Shown here: positions 6,504 through 17,000 of the stretch, piece after piece
Layout of the letters: the number at the start of each line of letters is the position of its first letter
Position numbering within the stretch: position 1 is the stretch's first letter
IMG/VR virus record: IMGVR_UViG_3300007735_000777
Location: 1-64,000 of that record
Length of the DNA stretch: 64,000 bases
Origin: a virus
Direction: 5' to 3' (one strand)
Position numbers and translations under genes: made by a program
Notes under the pieces: model-generated
The model's database searches: none
Told to the model about the DNA's origin: nothing
Seen by the model: the letters and a program-made list of their open reading frames with translations, nothing else

Positions 6504-8876
6504 ATGCCATTACAAAAAGTACTGTTTAAACCCGGTGTAAACAAAGAAAACACCCGATACACCAATGAGGGTGGCTGGTATGACTGCGACAAAATTCGCT
6601 TTCGTCAAGGCACGCCTGAAAAGATTGGTGGCTGGACTCGGATTTCTTCTTACACCTACGTTGGCCCGTGCAGATCATTGTGGTCTTGGGCTTCTCTCTC
6701 CAGTATTGTCTATATTGGAGTAGGCACGTACTTGAAGTTTTACATTGAGCAGGGCGGGGCGTACAACGACATTACCCCAATTCGTGACTATGGCACGGGG
6801 CTGAGTGGCCCATTTGCCGCCACTGCAAACTCAACCACTGTAACCGTGACGGACGCATCACATGGTGCGCTGGATGGAGACTACGTCACTTTCTTTGGTG
6901 CTGTAGCACTCAGCACGCAGACGTTTACACGCACGACAGCAACCAACTTTGCCCTGACAACCGCGCTTGCAGCCAACACTCCTGTGGTGCTTACCGTGTC
7001 GTCTGGCGGCTCCTTGCCGACTGGATTGATTACCGGCTATCAGTACTACATCAAAGTTGTGTCTGGCACGACAGTGCAGTTTGCCAACGTGCCAAACGGT
7101 GCGGCAGTCAGTACATCAACGGCTGGCTCCGGCACGTTCTCGCTGTATGTAAACAGCGGCCTGACAGCAGATGTGTTGAACCAAACATTTGCTGTTACGG
7201 TTATTGATGGCAACACATACACCATCACTACACCAGTGGCGGCAGGAACATACGACACAGGCAATGGCGGCACAGTCAACGCCTACTATGAAATCCACAT
7301 TGGCTCAGACAATGCCCAGCCTATTACTGGCTGGGGTACAGGCACATGGGGTTCATATTCATGGGGTACTGGGCAGTCTGGCACTGCTGCGGCGCGGCTT
7401 TGGTATCAAAACAATTTTGGTCAAGACTTGGTATTTGGCTACCGTGGTGGCCCCTTGTATTACTGGAATGCGTACATTGGCACACAGCCAAAATCTTTCA
7501 CAATCACAATCGCAGCACCCGGTGTTGTGACGCTTGGCAGCGGGTCATTGATCGACGGCACAGCCGTTGTCTTGGAATCCACCGGCTCTTTGCCGACTGG
7601 CCTGACCATTGGCACAACCTATTACACCGGCGGCGCTTCCGGTAGCACTTGCAAGCTGGCAACGTCCTACGCAAATGCGTTGGCTGGCACATTCATCACA
7701 ACCTCTGGCTCGCAGTCTGGCACACATTACATTCTGCCCAATGGCATCCCCGTGACTTCACTGGGCGGCGCGTCCGATGTTCCGGCCTACGTAAATTTCA
7801 TGATGGTGTCTGATGCCAGCCGGTTCACGATTGCCTTTGGCTGCACGCCTTACGGCGGCGGAGATTTAGACCCAATGTTGATTCGCTGGTCTGACCAAGA
7901 ATCTGTGGTGAACTGGACTCCTGCGGTGACCAATCAGGCTGGTTATGTTCGACTGTCGCATGGCTCTCAAATCCTGACGGCAGTTCAGGCTCGTCAAGAG
8001 ATTGTGGTCTTCACCGACACTTCCATCTATTCAATGCAGTACCTTGGCCCACCGTATATCTGGGGTACACAGCTTTTGGGTGACAACGTGTCCATAGCCG
8101 GATACAACACCGCCATCATTGCGTCTGGTGTCATCTACTGGATGGGCGTGGACAAGTTTTACAAATACGATGGTCGGGTTGCCACCCTCCGCTGCGACTT
8201 GCGCCAGTTCATCTACGGCGACATCAATCTTGACCAGCAGGTTCAGTTCTTTGCTGGAACAAACGAAGGCTTCAATGAAGTCTGGTGGTTTTATTGCACA
8301 GCAAACTCTACGGTCATCGACCGGTATGTTGTGTACAACTACGCCGAGGACATCTGGTACTACGGCTCAATGGGTCGCACGGCTTGGTTGGACTCTGGCC
8401 TGACCAACTACCCGTTGGCAGCAACGTACAACTACAATTTGGTGTTCCATGAAAATGGAATTGATGACAATGCCACTGGCACAACTCAAGCGATTGAGGC
8501 ATACATCACATCATCGCAGTACGACATTGGTGACGGACACAACTTTGGGTTTGTCTGGCGCATCGTGCCTGACCTTACCTTCCGTGGGTCATCTACTACA
8601 GGGGAAACCCCGCAAGTCACTATGCAGTTGCTTCCTCTCCAGAATTCTGGATCAGGCTACAACAACCCAGTGGAATCAGCCAACCAGTCGGTTGGCGGGG
8701 TGAGCTACGCCAACGTAGATCGTGTTGGCACATACACCGTGGATCAGTTCACTGGACAGGTTTACACGCGAGTGCGTGGTCGTCAGATGGCGATGAAGAT
8801 TTCATCCAATCGTATTGGTACAACATGGCAGCTTGGTGCGCCTCGTATTGATATTCGTCCTGACGGTAGACGCTGA
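6504..8876 (+). CDS. Large tail structural protein (tail hub/stabilisation type)
   Basis: 790 residues, no enzyme motif. The N-terminus contains VLFKPGVNKENTRYTNEGG followed by DKIRFRQGTPEKIGGW, a pattern I associate with podovirus tail/packaged-DNA-stabilisation proteins. The rest is Thr/Ser/Gly-rich beta sequence with repeated 'LPTGL' turn motifs, consistent with a beta-propeller or hub. It overlaps the next structural gene by one base (TGATG). Confidence 0.65.
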   Translation: MPLQKVLFKPGVNKENTRYTNEGGWYDCDKIRFRQGTPEKIGGWTRISSYTYVGPCRSLWSWASLSSIVYIGVGTYLKFYIEQGGAYNDITPIRDYGTGLSGPFAATANSTTVTVTDASHGALDGDYVTFFGAVALSTQTFTRTTATNFALTTALAANTPVVLTVSSGGSLPTGLITGYQYYIKVVSGTTVQFANVPNGAAVSTSTAGSGTFSLYVNSGLTADVLNQTFAVTVIDGNTYTITTPVAAGTYDTGNGGTVNAYYEIHIGSDNAQPITGWGTGTWGSYSWGTGQSGTAAARLWYQNNFGQDLVFGYRGGPLYYWNAYIGTQPKSFTITIAAPGVVTLGSGSLIDGTAVVLESTGSLPTGLTIGTTYYTGGASGSTCKLATSYANALAGTFITTSGSQSGTHYILPNGIPVTSLGGASDVPAYVNFMMVSDASRFTIAFGCTPYGGGDLDPMLIRWSDQESVVNWTPAVTNQAGYVRLSHGSQILTAVQARQEIVVFTDTSIYSMQYLGPPYIWGTQLLGDNVSIAGYNTAIIASGVIYWMGVDKFYKYDGRVATLRCDLRQFIYGDINLDQQVQFFAGTNEGFNEVWWFYCTANSTVIDRYVVYNYAEDIWYYGSMGRTAWLDSGLTNYPLAATYNYNLVFHENGIDDNATGTTQAIEAYITSSQYDIGDGHNFGFVWRIVPDLTFRGSSTTGETPQVTMQLLPLQNSGSGYNNPVESANQSVGGVSYANVDRVGTYTVDQFTGQVYTRVRGRQMAMKISSNRIGTTWQLGAPRIDIRPDGRR

Positions 8877-9547
8877 TGGCTACCTTTGATCCCAAAGTAA
8901 CTGACTTCCGCAACCCGGTAGCGCCAAACCTGCCACTTGCACCGGGGGAGTATGAACGTCAGTTTCAAGATCAGTTTGAGAATATTCTGCGGCTGTACTT
9001 TAATCAGCTTGATAACGCCTTTGGCTCTTTGCTTGGCCCGACCGGCGGCAAGTACCTGAAGTTCCCGTATGGCGCGTTCTCCAGCGATCAATCACAGACC
9101 ACCACGGCAAATACAGCTACGCTGATGACTCTGAACACCACGGACTTTTCCAATGGCGTTTCAATCACTTCGTCCAAAATCACAGTCGCCAACGCAGGTA
9201 TATACAACTTGCAGTTTTCAGCGCAATTACAGTCAACAGATGTTGCCCCACAGGACATTTATATTTGGTTGCGTCAGGGTAATGATGGGGGTTCTTCCGC
9301 AGATATTACGGGTTCAACCGGAAAGGTAGGCTTGCCTGCTAGAAAAACTCCAACAGACCCATTCCATGACATCAAAGGCTGGAACTACTTCCTCTCTATG
9401 AATGCCAACGACTACGTCCAAATCTACTGGTCAACTACCAGCGCTAACGTGTCAATCCAGTATTACGCCGCCTCTGGAAGTCCGACAAAGCCTTCCACCC
9501 AGTCGGTGGTTGCCACGCTTTCCTTCGTCTCAAGACTACCCACATGA
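8876..9547 (+). CDS. Virion protein with C1q/TNF-like jelly-roll end
   Basis: 223 residues. The N-terminal third (to about residue 65) is Pro-rich then helical (APGEYERQFQDQFENILRLY), suitable for virion attachment. From about residue 90 alternating beta sequence includes ITVANAGIYNLQFSAQLQ and later WNYFLSMNANDYVQIYW, a C1q-like jelly-roll signature seen in phage fibre tips. Follows the large tail protein directly, so likely a short fibre or tail appendage. Confidence 0.6.
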   Translation: MATFDPKVTDFRNPVAPNLPLAPGEYERQFQDQFENILRLYFNQLDNAFGSLLGPTGGKYLKFPYGAFSSDQSQTTTANTATLMTLNTTDFSNGVSITSSKITVANAGIYNLQFSAQLQSTDVAPQDIYIWLRQGNDGGSSADITGSTGKVGLPARKTPTDPFHDIKGWNYFLSMNANDYVQIYWSTTSANVSIQYYAASGSPTKPSTQSVVATLSFVSRLPT

Positions 9548-9592
9548 ACCTGAAAATGGTACTATCAACCACCCCGTTTAAATGAGGCAAAA

Positions 9593-11365
9593 ATGAGTCT
9601 CCAGCTTGCTGCCCAACACATTCAACAGCATGGACGCAATGGCGACTCCATGCTTGTCCACATGTCCCCCAAGGAAGTCAAAAGCCTGAATGACTTGGCG
9701 ATGGCTCATGGCGGTCAACTGTCAATCAATCCGCATACGGGTTTACCCGAAGCAGGCTTTCTTTCTTCAATCCTACCAATGGTCGCGGGTTTTGCACTTG
9801 GCCCTGCTGGATTTGGTCTTTCTCAGATGGAAGCAAGTTTGGCCAGCGGCGCATTAAGTATGGCCTTGAACCCCGGCGGCGGGTTGATGGGTGGTTTGAT
9901 GGCGGGTGTGGGCGCATACGGCGGTGCTGGTCTGGGGCAATCATTGGCTCAACAAGGTATGCAGGCCGAAGCACAGGCCGCACAGCAAGCAGCGGAAGCC
10001 GCTAAATTACCTCAGTCAATTATCACTCAAGCACCGATGGCACAGGCTGCTACAGGGGCAAACCCAACTTTATTGTCTAGCTTAGGAATGCCGCCGGATG
10101 CTACACAGTCTGTTTTGGCAAATGTAAAACCAGTATCAGAAGCCATTACTGCTTCTTACCCCTCATCTGCTTTGAATTTAGGCGCTCCAATAACAGCGTC
10201 AAATACATTGGTTAGCGACCTCACCCCTATGCAAAACGCTAATTATGCTCTTCAAGGAGTTAAAACGCTTGGAACAAAAGAAGGTTGGAGCCAATTAGCA
10301 GATAACGCAGGCGGTGTGGGGCAGTTGGCTAAATATGGGCTTTCTGCGGCGGCTCCTGTAATTGCTGACGCATCGCGTAAAACTGTACCTACTCAAGAAG
10401 AAGATAAAGACATGGGGCAGCGGTACACATTTGCTTATAACCCTACTAACCCAACACCCACAGCAGATATATACGGGCGTGAGCAACGGTACTTTAAACC
10501 TCAGTACACCCCAGTAAGTAACCAGACAGCCAAAAACATTTTTGGTTTTGCTTCTGGTGGTTTAGCTGAGCCGGGAACTCCCACACAGTATTCCTACGAC
10601 CCTACAGCGCAAACATACGACAGGATTGATACTCCAGCAAGTACTCAGCCTAGGTCAGCAAACCAAGCAAATTACCCCAACGGCGGCGGTAGAGGGCCGG
10701 AAGGAAGAACAGATGCTCAGCAGGCTCAAGCCGAGGCAAATGCTCAAGCTCTTGGCATGGATACGTCAAACCCAATGGGAATGGTTGCTCAGGCTCTCAT
10801 GGGGCTTACACCGCTTGGCCCCGTTATTTCTCTTGCAAAAATGATGGGGTTGACAGGAGAAAATGGTGGGGTGTCTTCTGGAATTGGCCCTTCATCAAGC
10901 GCAGGGGAATCTGCCTCATCAAGCACAGGCTCAGGCAATCAAGCATCAAAAGCAGGGGCAATTGCGGCGGGAACTGGTAATGTTGGCCTTGGCCCCGGCC
11001 CCGGCGCAGGTAATGCTGCTGGCACTCCCGGTGTTGGAGCTAGTGGGTATGCCACCGGCGGTATTTCTGATGCCCAATATAACCTTGGCGGCTACTCAGA
11101 TGGCGGCAGATTGCTGCGCGGCCCCGGAGATGGTGTGTCCGACTCCATTCCCGCAACGATTGGCCACAAACAGCCTGCTCGGTTGGCTGATGGCGAGTTT
11201 GTCGTTCCTGCTCGTATCGTCTCTGAATTAGGCAATGGCTCTACTGACGCTGGGGCGCGTAAACTGTACGCCATGATGGACAGAATTCAGAAGGCTCGCG
11301 GCTCCACTGTGGGTAAAGGTAAAGTTGCAAAGAACAGCAGGGCTGAACAGTATTTGCCAGCATGA
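9593..11365 (+). CDS. Internal virion / DNA-ejection protein (Gly-Ala rich)
   Basis: 590 residues. Starts with helical sequence, then a hydrophobic Gly/Ala-rich stretch (about residues 55-120, with GFALGPAGFG and GGGLMGGLMAGVGAYGG) that could enter a membrane, a central Ala/Gln-rich part, and near the C-terminus GDGVSDSIPATIGHKQPARL-ADGEF, a motif I recognise from internal virion proteins of podoviruses. SD gagg precedes the ATG. Likely ejected with DNA; inferred from composition and neighbours. Confidence 0.6.
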   Translation: MSLQLAAQHIQQHGRNGDSMLVHMSPKEVKSLNDLAMAHGGQLSINPHTGLPEAGFLSSILPMVAGFALGPAGFGLSQMEASLASGALSMALNPGGGLMGGLMAGVGAYGGAGLGQSLAQQGMQAEAQAAQQAAEAAKLPQSIITQAPMAQAATGANPTLLSSLGMPPDATQSVLANVKPVSEAITASYPSSALNLGAPITASNTLVSDLTPMQNANYALQGVKTLGTKEGWSQLADNAGGVGQLAKYGLSAAAPVIADASRKTVPTQEEDKDMGQRYTFAYNPTNPTPTADIYGREQRYFKPQYTPVSNQTAKNIFGFASGGLAEPGTPTQYSYDPTAQTYDRIDTPASTQPRSANQANYPNGGGRGPEGRTDAQQAQAEANAQALGMDTSNPMGMVAQALMGLTPLGPVISLAKMMGLTGENGGVSSGIGPSSSAGESASSSTGSGNQASKAGAIAAGTGNVGLGPGPGAGNAAGTPGVGASGYATGGISDAQYNLGGYSDGGRLLRGPGDGVSDSIPATIGHKQPARLADGEFVVPARIVSELGNGSTDAGARKLYAMMDRIQKARGSTVGKGKVAKNSRAEQYLPA

Positions 11366-11823
11366 GTTACATCATCACTTTGGAAAAATTCACTGACACG
11401 TACCGAGAACTCGAACCCTTGTACCGTCAGCACTACAAAGAGATGACCGACCGGTTAAATGCTGAAGGCTTTGAGTACTCGCCGTACAACCCAAGACTGG
11501 ACGAATACGGTAAGGCTTGCGAAAATGGTAGTTTGCTGACTTTCGTGCTTCGGCTTGAAGGTGTTGCTTGCGGATACATCAATGTGTACATCACAAACGA
11601 TATGCACAATCAAGACTTGATTGCACAAGAGGACACAATTTTTGTGGTCAAAGAGCACCGCAACGGAGTGGGCAAAAAACTTGTCCAGTTCGGCTTGGAA
11701 GAGTTAAAACGCCGTGGTGTAAAGCGGTTGCATGTGTCAGCAATGACTGACTTGAGGGTAGCAAAACTTTGGAGCCGAATGGGTTTCAAAGAAGCCGCTA
11801 CTCAAATGATTTACAGATTTTGA
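11362..11823 (+). CDS. GNAT-family N-acetyltransferase
   Basis: 153 residues, ATGA overlap with the internal virion gene. The acetyl-CoA loop is R100-N-G-V-G-K105 in VVKEHRNGVGKKLVQFGLEE, preceded by DTIFV, and the C-terminal LWSRMGFKEA fits motif B. Such enzymes transfer acetyl groups to amines. Its place between virion genes suggests action on a virion protein or co-delivery, but the target cannot be read from the sequence. Confidence 0.85.
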   Translation: MSYIITLEKFTDTYRELEPLYRQHYKEMTDRLNAEGFEYSPYNPRLDEYGKACENGSLLTFVLRLEGVACGYINVYITNDMHNQDLIAQEDTIFVVKEHRNGVGKKLVQFGLEELKRRGVKRLHVSAMTDLRVAKLWSRMGFKEAATQMIYRF

Positions 11824-11832
11824 GGTTTAACC

Positions 11833-14046
11833 ATGTGCCAATCATCCGCACCAGCACCATCTTCTAGTTCAACTTCGGTTGCAGAACTTCCCGAATGGGC
11901 TAAGCCATACGCTAAAGAGTCTTTGGCAAAAGCCGCTGCTTTAACCGACATAAATAAAAACCCATACCAAACTTATGGCGGGCAACGTGTTGCTGGCTTT
12001 CAGCCTTTACAGCAACAAGCGTTTAAAACTATAGGTGGTCTTGATGCTGGCCCTGATGCGTTTGCACAAGGTATTAACAGTTACATGTCGCCTTACATGC
12101 AGAATGTGGTGGACATTGAGAAGCGTGAAGCTGCTCGACAGTCGGGTATTGCTGGTACTCAGCAGCAGGCTCAGGCAACGCAGGCTGGTGCTTTTGGTGG
12201 CGGTCGGGATGCAATCATGCGAGCGGAGCGTGAACGCAACCTTGCCCAACAAATGGGCGATATTCAAGCCAAAGGATCGCAGGCAGCCTACGAGCAAGCT
12301 GCAAACCAATTTCGTCAGGGTATTACTCAGCAGTCCGGGCTTGCTCAACTTCAAGGTGTATTGGGTCAGCAGCAACAGCAGCAAGAGCAGCGCCCATTGG
12401 ATGTTGCGTATCAAGATTTCTTGAATCAAAAGAATTATCCGTACCAACAGTTGGGCTACATGTCCGACATTATTCGTGGGTTACCACTTGGGCAAAAATC
12501 AACACGCTCTATATATGAAGGCGCTCCATCCCCAATACAAACTATTGGTGCGTTGGGTGCGGGTGCGTACGGCATACCAAAAGTATTTGGCGCTAAAGAT
12601 GGTGGTTTGATGCACTCTTACGCTATTGGGGGTGTAACAAACCCAATGGACAATTTGCCAAAAATGGCAAAAGAAGTTGCAAAACTCACAGACGAACAAC
12701 TACAACAAATCATCCAGCATCCAGCTAGTGCAGCGGAGTTGCAAGCCGCCAAAATGGAATTAGCTACCCGTGCTTCAGAACACCGAGGCTTAGCCAGTGC
12801 GTACAACGCTATGCCACAACAAGAAGAACAAACAATGTATGCCGCAAATGGCGGGATTGTGGCATTTGCGGGTGATGGTGAAAGCCTCGTAACGGATGAT
12901 GAAAACGAAGATGGGGATCAGGTTGCTGGACTTAGCACCGACCAACTTATCTCTGGGAGTTATTCACCCGGTGACCAACAAAAATATGATCTATGGAACC
13001 AGCGATTAGCCGACGCATTTGAGCAGGTAAGCAACTATCGACCATCTGCGGCCATGACAGAAGATCAACGCCGAGCAGAAACGCTTAAAAATTATGAAGA
13101 AGTTAAGCAAATGGCTGGCCCTTCCCCTTACAAAGCTCAATCTGAGCGTATATCGGGGCTGGAAGAACAACAGGCTGGTAACTTAGAACAACAAAAAGGA
13201 TTGGCTGCGCTTGCTGCAATACCTGAAATACTCAAAGGAACCAGCGGAATTCGTGGTATTGCTGCGGGTACAGGAGCTTTTGCAAATCTATACGGGCAAG
13301 CTGTACAAGCTGATCGCGCCGAAAAACGTGCGCTCATGAGCATGAAAAACAACTTGGAGGAAGCGCAATACAAAATGCGGGTCGGTATGGTTGGTGATGC
13401 GCGTCAACTTACTGCTGAAGCTCGTAGAGATAAGCAAGCCGCAGATGCTGCGAATATTGCGAAACAAAAAGCAATGGGTGTGTTGGCTGGGGAAGCCGCA
13501 CGACTCAACAAACCACAACGTCCCTTGGCGCAAAAAACTCCACCATCACCGAAAGTCAATGAACAGTTGGCTGCTGCGGAGATTGCAGCGCAAACAAACC
13601 CAACACCCGCAAATATGGCCAAGGTTGAAGCCCTGCGCCGTACGGTAGACCGAATCAGAACTTCTGATGTTGGCCCAACTAAAGCCGGTGCTGTTGAATC
13701 TCAACTTGGTAGTAAGGAAACATTGGCTGCCGCCTCTGCCGCCAAGAAAGCTGCTTTGCGTAATGAAGACTGGCAGAATGCTGCTACTCAAGCGGAAAAA
13801 GATGAGATTGAGCAACGTCTGTACGAAGCAGAGTTGGAAAAAATCCGCACCGGCAAACAAAAACTTGGCGAGAATAAACCTTCAGTGGCCAAGCCGACTC
13901 CAACAGAAAAAGCACCACCTTCGGCTGTACAACCATTACCCGCTAACCCGAAAGCCAGCGACTTAAAAGATGGAGTCGTATATAGTACGCCAAGGGGTAA
14001 CGCCAAATGGAATGCAAAGACACAAAAATTCACGCCTGTACCATAA
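11833..14046 (+). CDS. Internal virion protein, coiled-coil rich
   Basis: 737 residues, mostly helical and rich in Ala, Gln, Glu and Lys, with Gln-rich runs near residues 175-190. It carries two 'dispersed glycine' patches (GGLMHSYAIGGV and AANGGIVAFAGDGES) also typical of podovirus internal proteins, and a Pro/Lys-rich C-terminal tail. It sits between the acetyltransferase and the giant protein. No catalytic motif seen; role in genome ejection inferred. Confidence 0.55.
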   Translation: MCQSSAPAPSSSSTSVAELPEWAKPYAKESLAKAAALTDINKNPYQTYGGQRVAGFQPLQQQAFKTIGGLDAGPDAFAQGINSYMSPYMQNVVDIEKREAARQSGIAGTQQQAQATQAGAFGGGRDAIMRAERERNLAQQMGDIQAKGSQAAYEQAANQFRQGITQQSGLAQLQGVLGQQQQQQEQRPLDVAYQDFLNQKNYPYQQLGYMSDIIRGLPLGQKSTRSIYEGAPSPIQTIGALGAGAYGIPKVFGAKDGGLMHSYAIGGVTNPMDNLPKMAKEVAKLTDEQLQQIIQHPASAAELQAAKMELATRASEHRGLASAYNAMPQQEEQTMYAANGGIVAFAGDGESLVTDDENEDGDQVAGLSTDQLISGSYSPGDQQKYDLWNQRLADAFEQVSNYRPSAAMTEDQRRAETLKNYEEVKQMAGPSPYKAQSERISGLEEQQAGNLEQQKGLAALAAIPEILKGTSGIRGIAAGTGAFANLYGQAVQADRAEKRALMSMKNNLEEAQYKMRVGMVGDARQLTAEARRDKQAADAANIAKQKAMGVLAGEAARLNKPQRPLAQKTPPSPKVNEQLAAAEIAAQTNPTPANMAKVEALRRTVDRIRTSDVGPTKAGAVESQLGSKETLAAASAAKKAALRNEDWQNAATQAEKDEIEQRLYEAELEKIRTGKQKLGENKPSVAKPTPTEKAPPSAVQPLPANPKASDLKDGVVYSTPRGNAKWNAKTQKFTPVP

Positions 14047-14055
14047 GGGGTCACT

Positions 14056-17000
14056 ATGGCTAAAGACTTTTCACTGGAAGAGGCGCTGACCCCACCGCTT
14101 CAAGAAGAGTTCGGGCTTTCCGATCTGTTCCCGCAAAAAACCCCTGCTGTTGCAAGTTCGCCATCAACGCCGGTTAAAGATAAACGGAACAATCTACCTC
14201 CTGAGTCTGGTGTTATGGGTGGCGAAGACGTTTGGGCACCTGTTGTTGAAGCGCAAAAGCCCGCTCCAAGCATCATGGAAGGACGGAAGATTCCTGAACT
14301 TCCAACCGAAGACCGCGCTGTTGTAAACCCCAAGTTTGTGACTGCGGTTGAAGCGCAACTCAACGCATTACCCGCCGATCAGCGTCAAGCTGCACTCGAC
14401 AAAATGACTCAACGGCCTGATGTATATGGCCGTGCTGCTCGTGCTATTGCTGGTCGGTATGCGGCGATGGATAAATCGTTTGATCTTCCAACGGCGAGGA
14501 AGTTTGATCCCCGTCTTGAAGCTCAGACCGAGCGGTTTGCAGAACAAGGGCTAGAACGCCCAGAAGATTACGCCAAAGCCCAAGCATTGAGTGGGCAATT
14601 GATGCCTGATTTGCAGCAAATGACTGCTGATGTGGTGGGCGAGCAAGCCGACGTTGAAGCACAAAAACGTGCCAAAGAACTTGCCGATGCTGGATTCATG
14701 GGGCGTGTTGGTGCTGGAGTTAGGTCGCAATACACTAAAGCAGGGTTGGGATTACTTCAAGCCTACGCAGATTTAACAGGCGATGAACAATTCAGCAAAA
14801 ATTTAAATAGCGCACGGCGTATTGAGGACGCTAGAGAAGGCGTTATACCCCAAGGTGAAAGCATATTTGAAAAGTCGTTCCAAGGGGCGATGACAAGTTT
14901 AGGCACACAAGCGCCATTTTTAATCGTAAGTGGATTGACTGGTACTTCCGTACCGGTGTTAACCCAAGCTGCAATTCAACAGTTTGGAGATTCATATTCT
15001 GAAGGCCGAGCCGCTGGTTTGTCTGGCTCAGCAGCAGCAGCCCGTGCTGTGCCAACAGCCGCAGCCGAAGTATTTTTTGAGCGTTTTGGTATGACCAAAG
15101 CTCTTGCCGGACTGAAAGCCCATGTTGCCAAGTATGGCGTAGATAGCGTACCCAAGTATGTAGCGGAAGCGATTGCGCATGAACTGCCTTCCGAGTTGGC
15201 AACTACTGCTACGCAATACGGAATTGACGCACTTCCTGAAATTGGGTTGAACAAAAACCCAAATCTGGTTGACCTGTACAAACAGCTTGAAGAAACTTTA
15301 CGCCAAACAATTTTGCAGTCGGGTGTAACCGCAGGCGCGACCATTGGAGTCACCAAAGGTATACAAAAAACTGCGCAGCTACTCGGCCCGCGCAAAGATG
15401 CGTATCAGCAAGACAAAAGCTACGAAGGGTTAGCTGAACTAATTGCTCGGTCAAAAGGGTTTTTAACTCCCGAAGAACGCCAGCAAAGACAACAAAAAGA
15501 AGAATTTGATTTAGGCGATCTTGGCGAAGTAAGTCCCAAAGCTCAACAAGAAGAAGAGTTTAGCTTGGACGATATTGGAGAGACACGCCCCGGTGTTGAG
15601 TTGACGGAAACAACCCCAACCAAGGAAGCCGCTCTTGAAGCGCCAGCAAAGCCTGATCGTGAACAGCGTATCAATATATTGGCGACGCAAATTGTTGAAG
15701 AACAGGGTATCCCTGATGAAGACGCACGCCGTATTGCTACAACCCAAGTAATTGGGCAAGAGATTAAAGAGAAAGAAGCCGCCGCTGCTTTGGCTACAAA
15801 ACCGCAAACGGACAAAGTAAGAGAACGTGCGCAAGAGTTATTGTCAGAAGGTGTAACACTCAACCCTACTGAGGCTATAGATATAGCCACAAAAGAAATT
15901 CAAGAACAGGAAGAAGCGGATGCGCTTGCTGCAAGCGAAGCACAAGGAGAAACAAATGCTGGACAGATTGACACCACAACAAGTGGAGCAGGCATTTCAG
16001 TGGCTGGACAGCCCGGTACAAACGCCCCCACCGCAGGACTTGGAGTCGCTGACACAAGTGGAGTGGTTCCTGCTGGACAGAATGTTGCAGGGGCTACTAA
16101 ACGAAAAAGAACAAAACCGAGTGCAGTAGAAACATACAAAGTTGCCGAAAATAATTTAGACAAAGCTAGACAAGAATTAGATGCCGCTAAAAAAGAATTA
16201 GACGACGCTGGGTATAACGCTACCCCTGAAATGCAGGTACGTCTATCTAAAGCGGAAGAAAATTATCAAATAGCAGATCAACAAGCTAAAGAAGCTTTTG
16301 CCGCAACCCAAGGACAAGTCGCCCCTGCCAAACCTCGTGGCGCACCAGTCAGGCTAACCCCGGAACAAAGAAAACAAAAACTTGCTGAGAATGCACCGGT
16401 GCAAGCAGAAAAAGCTCGTGCTGAACGTGCCCTTGCTCGTATCAACAATACTCTTGATGCGGTGGCCAAACCATTAACTGAAAATGAGTTTGAGTCAGAG
16501 TCTGCGTACAACGACGCAGTACAAGCAACAAGGGCTAAACGCCGCGACGCAATTAAAGAATTACTCATATTGAAAGGTAATCCCGCCCTGCGGGGAACCA
16601 AAGTTGGTGAACGTATCAATGCTGCTTTGTCACGCCCTGATATTTCTGCAAAAGAAAAAGCTGAAATACAAGCTGGCATTGACGCAGTCAACAAAGCCAA
16701 ATTGTCTGGCCCAACTGCGTCGGTTACTACCAAAGAACCAGCAGACGTCAGATACAACAAATTCACCACCGGCGTGCAAGCGGTGTCCCACATTGCTAAG
16801 ACAGGCACAAAGTTTCAACAACGCTTGGCCAAACGCCTTCGCGGGTTTGTAACCAAGGTTCGGTTTGTGGTTCTTGAAGAAGGTCAAGAAGTACCTGAAC
16901 AATTAAAGACACCACGGAATGCCGCTGCATGGGATCGCTCAATTGCGCTTTACGTCGAAAACTACAAGACAGGTGACCAAGTCATATACGTCCGTGGGGC

